From positions 62,001 through 126,000 of the forward strand of contig NZ_BMEQ01000005.1 in assembly GCF_014636775.1 (NCBI RefSeq): 64,000 nucleotides of DNA. Reading direction: 5' to 3'. The notes under the pieces were generated by a model that saw nothing but the letters and a program-made list of their open reading frames with translations, was not told the DNA's origin and ran no database searches. This stretch comes from Kocuria dechangensis (lineage in GTDB: Bacteria; Actinomycetota; Actinomycetes; Actinomycetales; Micrococcaceae). A program made the position numbers and the translations under genes. Positions within the stretch are counted from its first letter, which is position 1; each line of letters starts with the position of its first letter. Below are positions 1-7,863 of the stretch, one piece after another.

Positions 1-58
1 CACCCTGCTGGGCGAGTCCCTGCGCGAGTCCCTCGACCCCAAGTCCCGAACCGCGTGA
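1..58 (+). CDS. ABC transporter permease, C-terminal end (partial)
   Basis: The window opens inside a gene; the last 18 codons end at the TGA of 56-58. The tail reads TLLGESLRESLDPKSRTA, which matches the usual DppC/OppC ending (GDxLRDxLDPR). It lies one base upstream of the GTG of the double ATPase, so the two are one operon. Seen: frame, stop and spacing. Known: the ending is typical of oligo/dipeptide ABC permeases. The rest of the gene is outside the window. Confidence 0.75.
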   Translation, partial: TLLGESLRESLDPKSRTA

Positions 59-59
59 G

Positions 60-1838
60 GTGCACCGGCCGATGACCGCTCAGAACCCCGCCCAGAATCC
101 CGCTCGGGACCCCGCCCGGGATCCTGTCGCGGACCCCACTGCGGAGCCCGCCCCGCTGCTGGAGGTCCGGGACCTCGCCGTCGCCTTCAGCACCATGTCC
201 GGTCCGGTCCAGGCCGTGCACGAGGCGTCCCTGACGCTGCGCGCCGGCCGCGCCCTGGCCATCGTGGGCGAGTCCGGCTCGGGTAAGTCCACCACCGCCA
301 TGTCCGTGATCGGTCTGCTGCCCGGCAACGGCCGGGTCACCGGCGGCTCCGTCCGCTTCGCGGGCCAGGAGCTGGTGGGCCTGGACGAGCAGCGGATGCG
401 GCGGATCCGCGGCCGGCAGATCGGCCTGGTCCCGCAGGACCCCATGTCCAACCTCAACCCGGTGACCACCGTGGGCCAGCAGGTCGCCGAGACCCTGCTC
501 GTGCACGGGATGGCCACGCGCCAGGACGTGCACGAGAAGGTCGTGGCCGCCCTGGCGGCCGCCGGTCTGCCCGAGCCGGCGCGGCGGGCCAAGCAGTACC
601 CGCACGAGTTCTCCGGCGGCATGCGCCAGCGGGCGCTCATCGCCATCGGCCTGGCCTGCCGGCCCCGGCTGCTCATCGCCGACGAGCCGACCTCCGCGCT
701 GGACGTCACCGTCCAGCGGACCATCCTCGACCAGATCGAGCGGATGACCGAGGAGATCGGCACGTCCGTCCTGCTGATCACCCACGACCTGGGCCTGGCC
801 GCCGAGCGCGCCCAGGACATCGTGGTGATGCACCGGGGGCGGATCGTGGAGGCCGGGCCCTCGGCGCAGGTGCTCGAGGACCCGCAGCACGACTACACCC
901 GGCGGCTCGTGCAGGCGGCGCCCTCCGTGGCGGCGGCGCGCGTGGCCCGGCAGGCGGCCTCGCCGGGGGCCACCGCCGTCGCCGGCCGGGGCGCCCCGGG
1001 CCCCGCCGGCCCGGTCCCTGCCGCGGCGGAGAAGCCCGCCGCACCCGAGGCGCCGCCGCTCGTGGTGATCGAGGGCCTCACCAAGGTCTTCAAGGGCCGG
1101 CTGGGCCAGGCGGACTTCACCGCGGTCAAGGACGTCTCCCTCACCGTGCCGCGGGGGAGGACGGTCGCGATCGTGGGGGAGTCGGGGTCGGGCAAGACCA
1201 CGACGGCGCGGATGCTGCTGAAGCTCTACGAGCCCACGGAAGGGTCGATCCGCTTCGACGGCCAGGACGTGGTGGGGCTCAGGGGCCGGGAGCTGGCCGC
1301 GTTCCGGCAGCGGGTCCAGCCGATCTTCCAGGACCCGTACTCGTCCCTGAACCCCATGTTCACGATCGGGCGGATCCTGGAGGAGCCGCTGAGCACGTAC
1401 CGGCGCGGCACCCGCAAGGAGCGCCAGGAGCGGGTGAAGTGGCTGCTGGAGGAGGTGGCGCTGCCGCCTTCCATGCTCAACCGCTACCCCAACGAGCTCT
1501 CCGGCGGCCAGCGCCAGCGCGTGGCCATCGCCCGGGCCCTGGCCCTGCAGCCCGAGCTCATCGTGTGCGACGAGCCCGTCTCCGCCCTGGACGTCCTGGT
1601 GCAGAAGCAGATCCTGGACCTCCTGGGGCGGCTGCAGGACGAGTTCGGGCTGTCCTACCTCTTCATCTCCCACGACCTCGCGGTGGTGCGGCTGATCTCG
1701 GACGAGGTGTGCGTGATGAAGGACGGCGAGGTGGTGGAGGCCGCCGAGAGCGAGGAGGTCTTCACGAACCCCCGCCACCCCTACACCCGCCAGCTGCTGG
1801 CCTCGATCCCCGGCAACGAGCTGCGCGTGGGGGCCTGA
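60..1838 (+). CDS. dipeptide/oligopeptide-type ABC transporter, fused double ATP-binding protein
   Basis: A fusion of the two ATPases (DppD-like and DppF-like) that power peptide, nickel or glutathione-type ABC importers. Domain 1 (about residues 35-290) has Walker A GESGSGKST, signature SGGMRQR and Walker B LLIADEP. Domain 2 (about 345-585) has GESGSGKTT, SGGQRQR and LIVCDEP. An Ala/Pro-rich linker joins them, and each domain ends in the oligopeptide C-terminal element with HDYTRRL or HPYTRQLL. At 592 residues it has the usual length of such fusions. The GTG at 60 almost abuts the permease stop; an ATG at 72 is an alternative start. The substrate cannot be told without the binding protein. 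Confidence 0.93.
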   Translation: MHRPMTAQNPAQNPARDPARDPVADPTAEPAPLLEVRDLAVAFSTMSGPVQAVHEASLTLRAGRALAIVGESGSGKSTTAMSVIGLLPGNGRVTGGSVRFAGQELVGLDEQRMRRIRGRQIGLVPQDPMSNLNPVTTVGQQVAETLLVHGMATRQDVHEKVVAALAAAGLPEPARRAKQYPHEFSGGMRQRALIAIGLACRPRLLIADEPTSALDVTVQRTILDQIERMTEEIGTSVLLITHDLGLAAERAQDIVVMHRGRIVEAGPSAQVLEDPQHDYTRRLVQAAPSVAAARVARQAASPGATAVAGRGAPGPAGPVPAAAEKPAAPEAPPLVVIEGLTKVFKGRLGQADFTAVKDVSLTVPRGRTVAIVGESGSGKTTTARMLLKLYEPTEGSIRFDGQDVVGLRGRELAAFRQRVQPIFQDPYSSLNPMFTIGRILEEPLSTYRRGTRKERQERVKWLLEEVALPPSMLNRYPNELSGGQRQRVAIARALALQPELIVCDEPVSALDVLVQKQILDLLGRLQDEFGLSYLFISHDLAVVRLISDEVCVMKDGEVVEAAESEEVFTNPRHPYTRQLLASIPGNELRVGA

Positions 1839-1897
1839 GCCCGGCCCGGCCCCACCCGCGCTCCGAGCGCCGGGGCGCCGGTCCGTAGGATGGCGGC

Positions 1898-3052
1898 GTG
1901 CACACCTCCCCCGGAACGGACCCCGACCAGTCGACGACCCCCCGCGTGGTGCGGTGGGGGCGGCGCGGCGTGCGGGCCGCCGCGTACGCGATCCCCGGGG
2001 CCCGCGTGCTGCTGGCGCTGAAGACCGCGCTGGCCGTGTCCCTGGCCTGGGTCGTCGCCCAGCGCATGCCCGGGGTGGCCGCGGAGTACCCCTACTACGC
2101 GCCGCTGGGGGCGATCTCCGCCATGTACCCCACCGTGATGGGCTCGGTGCGCACGGGGCTGCAGACCGTGGCCGGACTGGCCCTCGGGATCCTGCTCGCG
2201 ACCGGTGTGCTGCTGGTCGGCTCGCCCAACCTCGTGACGGTGGGCCTCGCCGTGGGGATCGGCACGCTGCTGGCCGGGCTGCGGCGGCTCGGCGCCGGCG
2301 CGGAGTACGTGCCCATGGCCGCGCTGTTCGTCCTCATCGTGGGCGGCCCCGACGCGGAGGACTACTCGATCGGCTACCTCGTGCAGATGGCGGTGGGCGT
2401 GGCGATCGGCCTGCTGGTCAACGTGCTCGTCATCCCGCCGCTGGACTTCCGCACCGCGCGCCTGCAGCTGGACCGGCTGCAGGGCGTCGTCGCCGACTAC
2501 CTCCGGGACGTCGCGCGCGAGCTCGAGTCCCCGGGGACCACGGCGGGGCGGGACTGGGACCTGCGCAGCCAGGAGCTGTCCCGCCTCACGGCCGAGGTGC
2601 GGGAGGCCGTGGAGGAGTCCGCGCAGAGCGCCCGCGGCAATCCCCGCGTGGTGCTCCGGCCTGCCGCCCGGCGCACCGACCCCGGCTACGAGCCGCTGAA
2701 GAAGCTCGAGCAGGTGGTCTTCCACGTCCGCGCCCTCGCGGACGCGCTCCGGCAGATCTACGACCACGAGACCCACCGGTGGACGGCCGCCGAGCCGTTG
2801 ACCCGCCGGCTCGCCGCGACCGTCGAGGACGCCCGGGCGTGCGTGCAGGCGTGGTCCGACGACGAGGACGTCGCGGAGCCGGCCGCGCGGGTCCGCGAGG
2901 CGCTGGGGAAGCTGTACGCCCGGCCGGTGGACCCCGCAGACGCCGAGCACCGGCTGGTGATCGCGGCCGCCGCCGAGCTGGGGCGGGTCGTCGACGTCCT
3001 CGACCCCCAGCAGCAGCCCCGGGGGAGCTCCCGCGCCGCGAAGAGGGACTGA
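1898..3052 (+). CDS. FUSC-family / aromatic acid exporter-like membrane protein
   Basis: 384-residue protein. The first about 190 residues hold several hydrophobic helices (for example around AVSLAWVVAQ, GLALGILLATGVLLVG, AALFVLIVGG, AVGVAIGLLVNVLVI). A cytosolic helical half follows, rich in Glu and Arg. This is the FUSC/ArAE layout, a family that includes efflux proteins for aromatic acids and compounds of unknown identity. Start GTG at 1898, 59 bases after the ABC gene, with only a weak ribosome site. It is transcribed toward the GAF-ANTAR gene, whose stop lies 18 bases beyond its own. Function beyond probable export is inferred. Confidence 0.8.
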   Translation: MHTSPGTDPDQSTTPRVVRWGRRGVRAAAYAIPGARVLLALKTALAVSLAWVVAQRMPGVAAEYPYYAPLGAISAMYPTVMGSVRTGLQTVAGLALGILLATGVLLVGSPNLVTVGLAVGIGTLLAGLRRLGAGAEYVPMAALFVLIVGGPDAEDYSIGYLVQMAVGVAIGLLVNVLVIPPLDFRTARLQLDRLQGVVADYLRDVARELESPGTTAGRDWDLRSQELSRLTAEVREAVEESAQSARGNPRVVLRPAARRTDPGYEPLKKLEQVVFHVRALADALRQIYDHETHRWTAAEPLTRRLAATVEDARACVQAWSDDEDVAEPAARVREALGKLYARPVDPADAEHRLVIAAAAELGRVVDVLDPQQQPRGSSRAAKRD

Positions 3053-3069
3053 GCGCGGCCCTGCGGGGG

Positions 3070-3804
3070 CTACACGTCGAAGTGGGTCTCGACCCGGCCC
3101 TTGCTCACGCTCGCCACGAGCTCGGCTGCCAGGTCCCGGAGCTTCACGTTGCGGTGGCTGGAGGCCGCCTTGAGGATCTCGACGGCCTGCTCCTGGCTGC
3201 ACCGGTTCTGGCCCATGACGATGCCCACGGCCAGGTCGATGGCCGTGCGCGAGCGCATCGCCGCGGCCAGGTCGGCCTCCGCCTCCCGGTGCCGGGCCAG
3301 CCGGACCGCCAGCCGCAGCGCCTTGGAGGCCAGCAGCACCTCGTGCTGAATGGCCTCGATCGCGGCGTCGTCGTACTTGTCCGGCTGGTCGGAGTAGAGG
3401 TTGATGCCCGCGCTCGCCTCCTCGCCGAGCTCCATGGGGACGCCCAGCACCGAGCGGATGCCGTTGCGGGCGGCGGCCTCCTTGTAGCCCGGCCACCGGT
3501 CCTCGAGCTTCATGTCGCGGACGTGGACGAGGCGGTGCTCCCGGGCGGCGGTGAGGCACGGGCCGTCCCCGAACCCGTACTGGATCTCGTCGAGCTGCTC
3601 GGCCCGCTCGCTGCTGGAGGCGACGGTCGCGGCCTTCCGCTCCCGCAGCAGCGTCACGGCGCACCAGACCTCGTCGCCGCCGGTGGACAGGGAGCCGGCC
3701 AGCATCCGGGTGAACTCGTCCAGGAAGTCCGTGATGTCCGTGCTCTCCAGCAGCAGGTCCTGGAGGCGCTCCACGGGCGAGGCGCCTGATCCGTGCTCCG
3801 TCAT
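3070..3804 (-). CDS. GAF and ANTAR domain-containing RNA-binding regulator
   Basis: 244 residues. A GAF sensor domain covers about 25-165 (with GDGPCLTA and SVLGVPM). A C-terminal ANTAR domain covers about 178-232 (TAIDLAVGIVMGQNRCS and EQAVEILKAASSHRN). ANTAR domains bind paired-hairpin RNA and act as antiterminators; in actinobacteria GAF-ANTAR proteins are common orphan regulators. The reading frame runs upstream to 3960, but the ATG at 3804 gives the family's usual N-terminus (MTEHGSGASP). No histidine kinase is adjacent. Target RNAs are unknown. The 118 bases upstream (3805-3922) show nothing distinct. Confidence 0.9.
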   Translation of the reverse strand: MTEHGSGASPVERLQDLLLESTDITDFLDEFTRMLAGSLSTGGDEVWCAVTLLRERKAATVASSSERAEQLDEIQYGFGDGPCLTAAREHRLVHVRDMKLEDRWPGYKEAAARNGIRSVLGVPMELGEEASAGINLYSDQPDKYDDAAIEAIQHEVLLASKALRLAVRLARHREAEADLAAAMRSRTAIDLAVGIVMGQNRCSQEQAVEILKAASSHRNVKLRDLAAELVASVSKGRVETHFDV

Positions 3805-3922
3805 GGTCCGTCCCGTCCGTCGTCCGCGGCACCGCGCCCTCGCGGGTGCGGGGGCGGGCGGTCCCCGTGCCGTCGGGAGAACTGTAGCAAGGCGGACCGC
3901 CACGCCGGCCGGAGGAGCGGGC

Positions 3923-4213
3923 TCAGTCCTCGGCGTGCGTGCGGGCCGGCGAGATCTCACGGGCCCTCAGCTCGACGACGAGCTGGTGGTGCCGGTCCAG
4001 GGTGATGGGGTGGGGGCCGTCGGGGTCGGTGAGGTGGTCGTGGTCGAGCTGGCGGCAGATCCGGCTGTGCAGCACCTGTAGGGCCACGAGGCCCAGCTCC
4101 GTGAGGTCTGCGGGGAACGCGTCGTCGGGGCCGAGCCGGACCACGGACGACTCCGGTCCGCGCGCACGGGGAGACCCCGTGGGCCGGGGCCGGGCGGGGG
4201 AGCACTCGCTCAC
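3923..4213 (-). CDS. small hypothetical protein
   Basis: 96-residue protein of unknown function. It is acidic and His-rich in its second half (LHSRICRQLDHDHLTDPDG, ITLDRHHQLVVEL). The GTG at 4213 is the best start because the coding strand carries GGAGGAG six bases upstream of it; the frame also allows a GTG at 4231. No domain is recognised. Its start overlaps the stop of a possible leader ORF (4210-4269) in a GTGA arrangement. It could be a small regulatory or stress protein, but nothing in the sequence decides this. Confidence 0.55.
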   Translation of the reverse strand: MSECSPARPRPTGSPRARGPESSVVRLGPDDAFPADLTELGLVALQVLHSRICRQLDHDHLTDPDGPHPITLDRHHQLVVELRAREISPARTHAED

Positions 4214-4269
4214 GCGGCGCTCCTCCGGCACGGGAGCCGTCGGGCGGGGACGGGGAGGGGGGAGGGCAT
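4210..4269 (-). CDS. possible 19-codon leader ORF, translationally coupled
   Basis: An ATG at 4269 preceded by AAAGG eight bases upstream opens a 19-codon frame (MPSPLPVPARRLPCRRSAA). Its TGA overlaps the GTG of the downstream small gene as GTGA, the usual geometry of translational coupling. The peptide is Pro/Arg-rich. This is a geometric inference only; at this GC content short open frames are common. Confidence 0.3.
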   Translation of the reverse strand: MPSPLPVPARRLPCRRSAA

Positions 4270-4426
4270 GGCAACGACCTTTCGGGCGCGGGGAGCGGCA
4301 GGCCGTTGCTTGACCTCCTCAGAGCGTAGTCGGCGACTCCGCCGGTGACCAGTGCTCCGGGCGGCGCCGCCCGTCGCCCGGCCTTTCCCGCGGTCGTCGG
4401 GGCCGCGCCGCGTAGACTGGTGGGCC

Positions 4427-5551
4427 ATGCAGTGCTCCTATTTCGACGCCGGTTCCTGCCGCTCCTGCACCCTCATGGGACAGTCCTACGCCGAGCAGGT
4501 CGCGGGCAAGCAGGAGCACTGCCGTGCCCTGCTGGCGGAGTGGCGCGGCCTGGAGTGGCTGCCGCCGGTGACGAGCCCCGAGTCCGGGTTCCGCAACAAG
4601 GCGAAGATGGTGGTCGGCGGCACCGTGGACCGGCCCGCGCTGGGCATCCTGGACGAGCAGGGCCGCGGCGTGGACCTGCGGGAGTGCGGGGTCAGCGCCC
4701 CCGGGCTCACCGCCTGCTTCCCGGCGCTCGCCGCGTTCGTCACGCTCGCCGGTCTCGTGCCCTACGACGTCCCGGCCCGCCGCGGCGAGCTCAAGCACCT
4801 GATCCTCACCGAGTCCCCGGACGGTGAGCTGATGCTGCGGTTCGTGCTGCGCTCCACGGAGTCCGTGGTGCGGATCCGCAAGCACCTGCCGGCCCTGCGC
4901 GAGGAGCTGCCGCGGCTCGCGGTGGTCTCCGCCAACATCCAGCCCGAGCACAAGGCCGTCCTCGAGGGCGACCGGGAGGTCCTGCTCACCGAGCAGGAGA
5001 CCCTCCGGATGCGCGTGAACGACGTCGACCTCCACCTGCGCCCCCGCAGCTTCTTCCAGACCAACACGGCGGTCGCCGCGGCGCTCTACGAGCAGGCGCG
5101 GGAGTGGGTCGCCGAGCTGTCCCCGGCCTCGGCCTGGGACCTCTACTGCGGCGTGGGCGGCTTCGCGCTGCACTGCGCCGGCCCGTCCCGCGAGCTCGTG
5201 GGCATCGAGACCAGCGAGGAGGCGGTCGCGAGCGCCGCGCTGAGCGCGCAGCAGGCGGGGCTGTCCCGGGTGCGCTTCGCCGCCGGGGACGCCACGGCCT
5301 TCGCCCTCGGGGCGGACCGGGCTCCCGAGCTCGTGGTCGTCAACCCGCCGCGGCGCGGGATCGGGCCCGGCCTGGCGGGCTGGCTCGAGTCCTCGGGCGT
5401 GGAGCACGTGGTCTACTCCAGCTGCAACGCCGTCTCGCTGGCCCGCGACCTCGCCGCCATGCCGTCGCTGAGGCCCCGGCGCGGGAGGGTGCTCGACATG
5501 TTCCCCCAGACCCGCCACTACGAGGTGATGGTCCTCCTCGAGCGGGCCTAG
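4427..5551 (+). CDS. rlmC: 23S rRNA (uracil-C5)-methyltransferase RlmC (RumB)
   Basis: 374-residue SAM-dependent enzyme that makes 5-methyluridine in 23S rRNA (U747 in E. coli). The N-terminus has the iron-sulfur cysteines of the RlmC type (MQCSYFDAGSCRSC), and a further Cys lies in LRECGVSAPG. The SAM motif DLYCGVGGFAL is near residue 238 and the catalytic Cys is in YSSCNAVSLARDL near residue 333. The ATG at 4427 is chosen because it gives the conserved MQC start; the frame runs open to 4352 without family similarity. Its stop overlaps the convergent LysR gene by four bases. Confidence 0.94.
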   Translation: MQCSYFDAGSCRSCTLMGQSYAEQVAGKQEHCRALLAEWRGLEWLPPVTSPESGFRNKAKMVVGGTVDRPALGILDEQGRGVDLRECGVSAPGLTACFPALAAFVTLAGLVPYDVPARRGELKHLILTESPDGELMLRFVLRSTESVVRIRKHLPALREELPRLAVVSANIQPEHKAVLEGDREVLLTEQETLRMRVNDVDLHLRPRSFFQTNTAVAAALYEQAREWVAELSPASAWDLYCGVGGFALHCAGPSRELVGIETSEEAVASAALSAQQAGLSRVRFAAGDATAFALGADRAPELVVVNPPRRGIGPGLAGWLESSGVEHVVYSSCNAVSLARDLAAMPSLRPRRGRVLDMFPQTRHYEVMVLLERA

Positions 5552-6486
5552 AGGTAGTCGCCGGCGCGTTCCCGTGCCACCTCCAGCAGGGTGGTGTGGA
5601 AAGCGACCTCCGCCGGGGCGTAGACCTTGTCCTGGCGCTGGGCCAGCAGCACTCGGCGCAGCGGGGCCTCGGGGCCGAGGCTGAGCACCCGCACGTCGGG
5701 GTGCTGCAGGGCGACAGCGGTCCTGGGGACCATGGCCACGCCCATGCCCACACTGACCATGGCCTGGGCTTCCTGGTAGTCGTTGGCCAGGAACCCGATG
5801 GTCGGCTCGAACCCGGCGTCGTGGGCGGAGCGCTGGAGGACCTCCACGACGGGGTGGGCCTCGGCGCGCACGATCCACGACTCGTTGCGCAGCTCCTCCA
5901 TGGTGATCTGCTCCCGATCGGCCAGGGGGTGGCCGCGGGCCACCAGGATCACGGTGGACTCGCGGAAGACCTCGGTGACGCGGATGGCTTCGTCGTGGAA
6001 AGGGTTCCAGGGATAGTCCCAGAGCAGGCACAGCCCCGTGACCCCGGATTCGAGGTCGGCGACCAGTTCGTCGAAACGGGCGCTGCGCACCGACAGGCCG
6101 ATGGCCGGGTAGCGCTTCTTGAACACCCGGATGACCAGGGGCAGGAAGGATCCGGCCAGGGTGGGGAAGGTGCCGACGGTCAAGGAGCCGCGCTTGAGCC
6201 CGGCGATCTGGTCCAGATCGGACTGGGCGGCGTGCATCTGCCGCACGATCTTGCGGGCGTGGCCGACGAGGATCTGCCCGGCCTCGGTCGGGACCACTCC
6301 GCGGGAGCGGCGGTTCAGCAGCGGCTGGCCCACTTCTTGTTCGAGCTTGCGCAGCTGCTGGGACACGGCCGAGGGCGTGTACATCATCAGCTCGGCCGCC
6401 GCCGTGATGGAGCCCTGTTCGACCACTTCCACCAGCAGGGCCAGGCGCCGCATGTCGAACAGGGGCCGCGCATCGTCGTGAAGCAA
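5548..6486 (-). CDS. LysR-family transcriptional regulator
   Basis: 312-residue LysR regulator: N-terminal winged helix-turn-helix (MRRLALLVEVVEQGSITAAA, then SAVSQQLRKLEQEVG), followed by a two-lobed effector domain. TTG at 6486 is preferred since GAGGAGG lies eight bases upstream of it; the frame allows a GTG or ATG as far as 6546. It is divergent from the PrpF-like gene with about 237 bases between, the classic position for a LysR activator of the neighbouring operon. The effector is presumably the substrate or product of the isomerase/carrier pair. Confidence 0.9.
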   Translation of the reverse strand: MLHDDARPLFDMRRLALLVEVVEQGSITAAAELMMYTPSAVSQQLRKLEQEVGQPLLNRRSRGVVPTEAGQILVGHARKIVRQMHAAQSDLDQIAGLKRGSLTVGTFPTLAGSFLPLVIRVFKKRYPAIGLSVRSARFDELVADLESGVTGLCLLWDYPWNPFHDEAIRVTEVFRESTVILVARGHPLADREQITMEELRNESWIVRAEAHPVVEVLQRSAHDAGFEPTIGFLANDYQEAQAMVSVGMGVAMVPRTAVALQHPDVRVLSLGPEAPLRRVLLAQRQDKVYAPAEVAFHTTLLEVARERAGDYL

Positions 6487-6723
6487 CTGTTCACCCTCCT
6501 CTGGTGGTGGTTCATTCTCTACAAAAGCCCCCCTCCGCCACGGCATCAGGGTCCTGAACCGTACTGGATGCCACGGTGGGGAGGGGCATTGCGGCCTGCG
6601 GATGCAATGACTTAAGGATATCTACATCCTCATCCACAAACCCGACATTGTCTTAAGATGTGATCTGGATCAACCTCTTCTCAAGCCCCCAGCGGGATGA
6701 CAGGACGAGGAGATGTCAGAGCC
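6487..6723 (-). promoter_or_regulatory. divergent control region between lysR and the prpF-like operon
   Basis: 237 bases without a gene, less GC-rich than the surroundings. It holds an inverted repeat AGGAT-N6-ATCCT at 6615-6630, which sits between two CTTAAG hexamers (6611-6616 and 6652-6657). These are plausible LysR binding elements and promoter parts for both directions. Assignment to the LysR protein is inference from position. Confidence 0.5.
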
Positions 6724-7863
6724 ATGAAGATCGAAGCAGAGTGGATGCGCGGAGGCACCAGCAAGTGCTGGGTGTTCGACACCGGCCATCTTCAGGAGAG
6801 TGCGTGGAGCCTGGACGCGCTGCTGCCCCGGCTGTTCGGCAGCCCCGACTCCCGCCAGATCGACGGGGTGGGCGGGGCGACCTCGACCACCAGCAAGGCC
6901 GTGATCCTCCACCGGGCTCCTGCCGGCGACGAGGCCGATGTGGAGTTCACCTTCGCCCAGGTGGGCATCGAGGAATCCACCGTGGACTGGGGCAGCAACT
7001 GTGGGAACTGCTCAGCAGTCGTGGGCCTGTACGCCCTGGAGAAGGGCTGGATCACACCCACCGGAGACCTCACCCGGATCGTCACGCGCAACACGAACAC
7101 CGGACAGATCATCGTCCAGCGGGTGCCTACCCCGCACGGTGCGTTGCCGCCGGCCCCCCACGCGGCGATGCCCGGGGTGCCCTTCCCCGGCTACCGGGTG
7201 GGACTGGGGTTCCAGGACCCGGCCGGCAGGACCACCGGAAAGCTGCTGCCCACCGGCTCTGCCACCGACACGATCACCGCTGCGGGCATCCCGCTGAGGG
7301 TGTCGATGATCGATGCCGGTGCCCCGGTGGTGATCGTCCGGGCCCAGGAGCTGGGCCTGGACCCCGCCCGGTACGACAGCTGGCGCACCGGGGTGGAGCT
7401 GCAGCTGGGCACCCTCGAGCACATCCGGCGGCAGGCGGCGGTGCGGATGGGCCTGGCCCGCACCGTCGCAGAGGCCGCGAGGGCGATTCCCAAGCTGGCC
7501 GTCGTCGCTGCACCCACCACGGCCGATCCCGCCTGCGACGTCAACGTCATGATGCTGTCGATGGGCAAGCCGCACCCCGCCCTGGCCATCACCGGCAGCA
7601 TCGCCCTGACCCTGGCCGCCCGCACGCCGGGCACCGTGCTGCACGGGCTCACCGGGGGTGCTGTGGGCGAGACCCTGTGGCTGCGCACCCCGGCCGGGGT
7701 CGTCGAGACCTGGAGCGAGGAGAACGACGGGACCCTGCTCGTAGGTGTCGACCGCACCGCCCGCACCATCGCCACCGCCACCATCCACCTCCCGGAGGCC
7801 TCCGGCACCGCCGTTGCCGCTTCCTCCGCTGGAGCCACTCTCCGAGGAGCCCACCATGACTGA
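6724..7863 (+). CDS. PrpF-family isomerase (methylaconitate isomerase / oxalomesaconate tautomerase type)
   Basis: 379-residue member of the PrpF family, diaminopimelate-epimerase fold, which moves double bonds or protons in unsaturated tricarboxylates such as 2-methylaconitate or 4-oxalomesaconate. Family marks: WMRGGTSK near the start, GVGGATSTTSKAVIL, and the active Cys region DWGSNCGNCSAVVG near residue 100. The ATG at 6724 fits the family and has GAGGAG upstream. It overlaps the downstream carrier by eight bases. No methylcitrate or gallate genes are near, so the exact substrate is open; the paired carrier suggests uptake and isomerisation of an external tri- or dicarboxylate. Confidence 0.88.
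   Translation: MKIEAEWMRGGTSKCWVFDTGHLQESAWSLDALLPRLFGSPDSRQIDGVGGATSTTSKAVILHRAPAGDEADVEFTFAQVGIEESTVDWGSNCGNCSAVVGLYALEKGWITPTGDLTRIVTRNTNTGQIIVQRVPTPHGALPPAPHAAMPGVPFPGYRVGLGFQDPAGRTTGKLLPTGSATDTITAAGIPLRVSMIDAGAPVVIVRAQELGLDPARYDSWRTGVELQLGTLEHIRRQAAVRMGLARTVAEAARAIPKLAVVAAPTTADPACDVNVMMLSMGKPHPALAITGSIALTLAARTPGTVLHGLTGGAVGETLWLRTPAGVVETWSEENDGTLLVGVDRTARTIATATIHLPEASGTAVAASSAGATLRGAHHD

Noticed and set aside
1781-3832. 683-codon minus-strand frame over the FUSC and GAF-ANTAR genes
   Set aside because: It is a GC-frame shadow; its composition (Gly/Arg/Ala/His) lacks any domain, whereas the two genes overlapped are clear.
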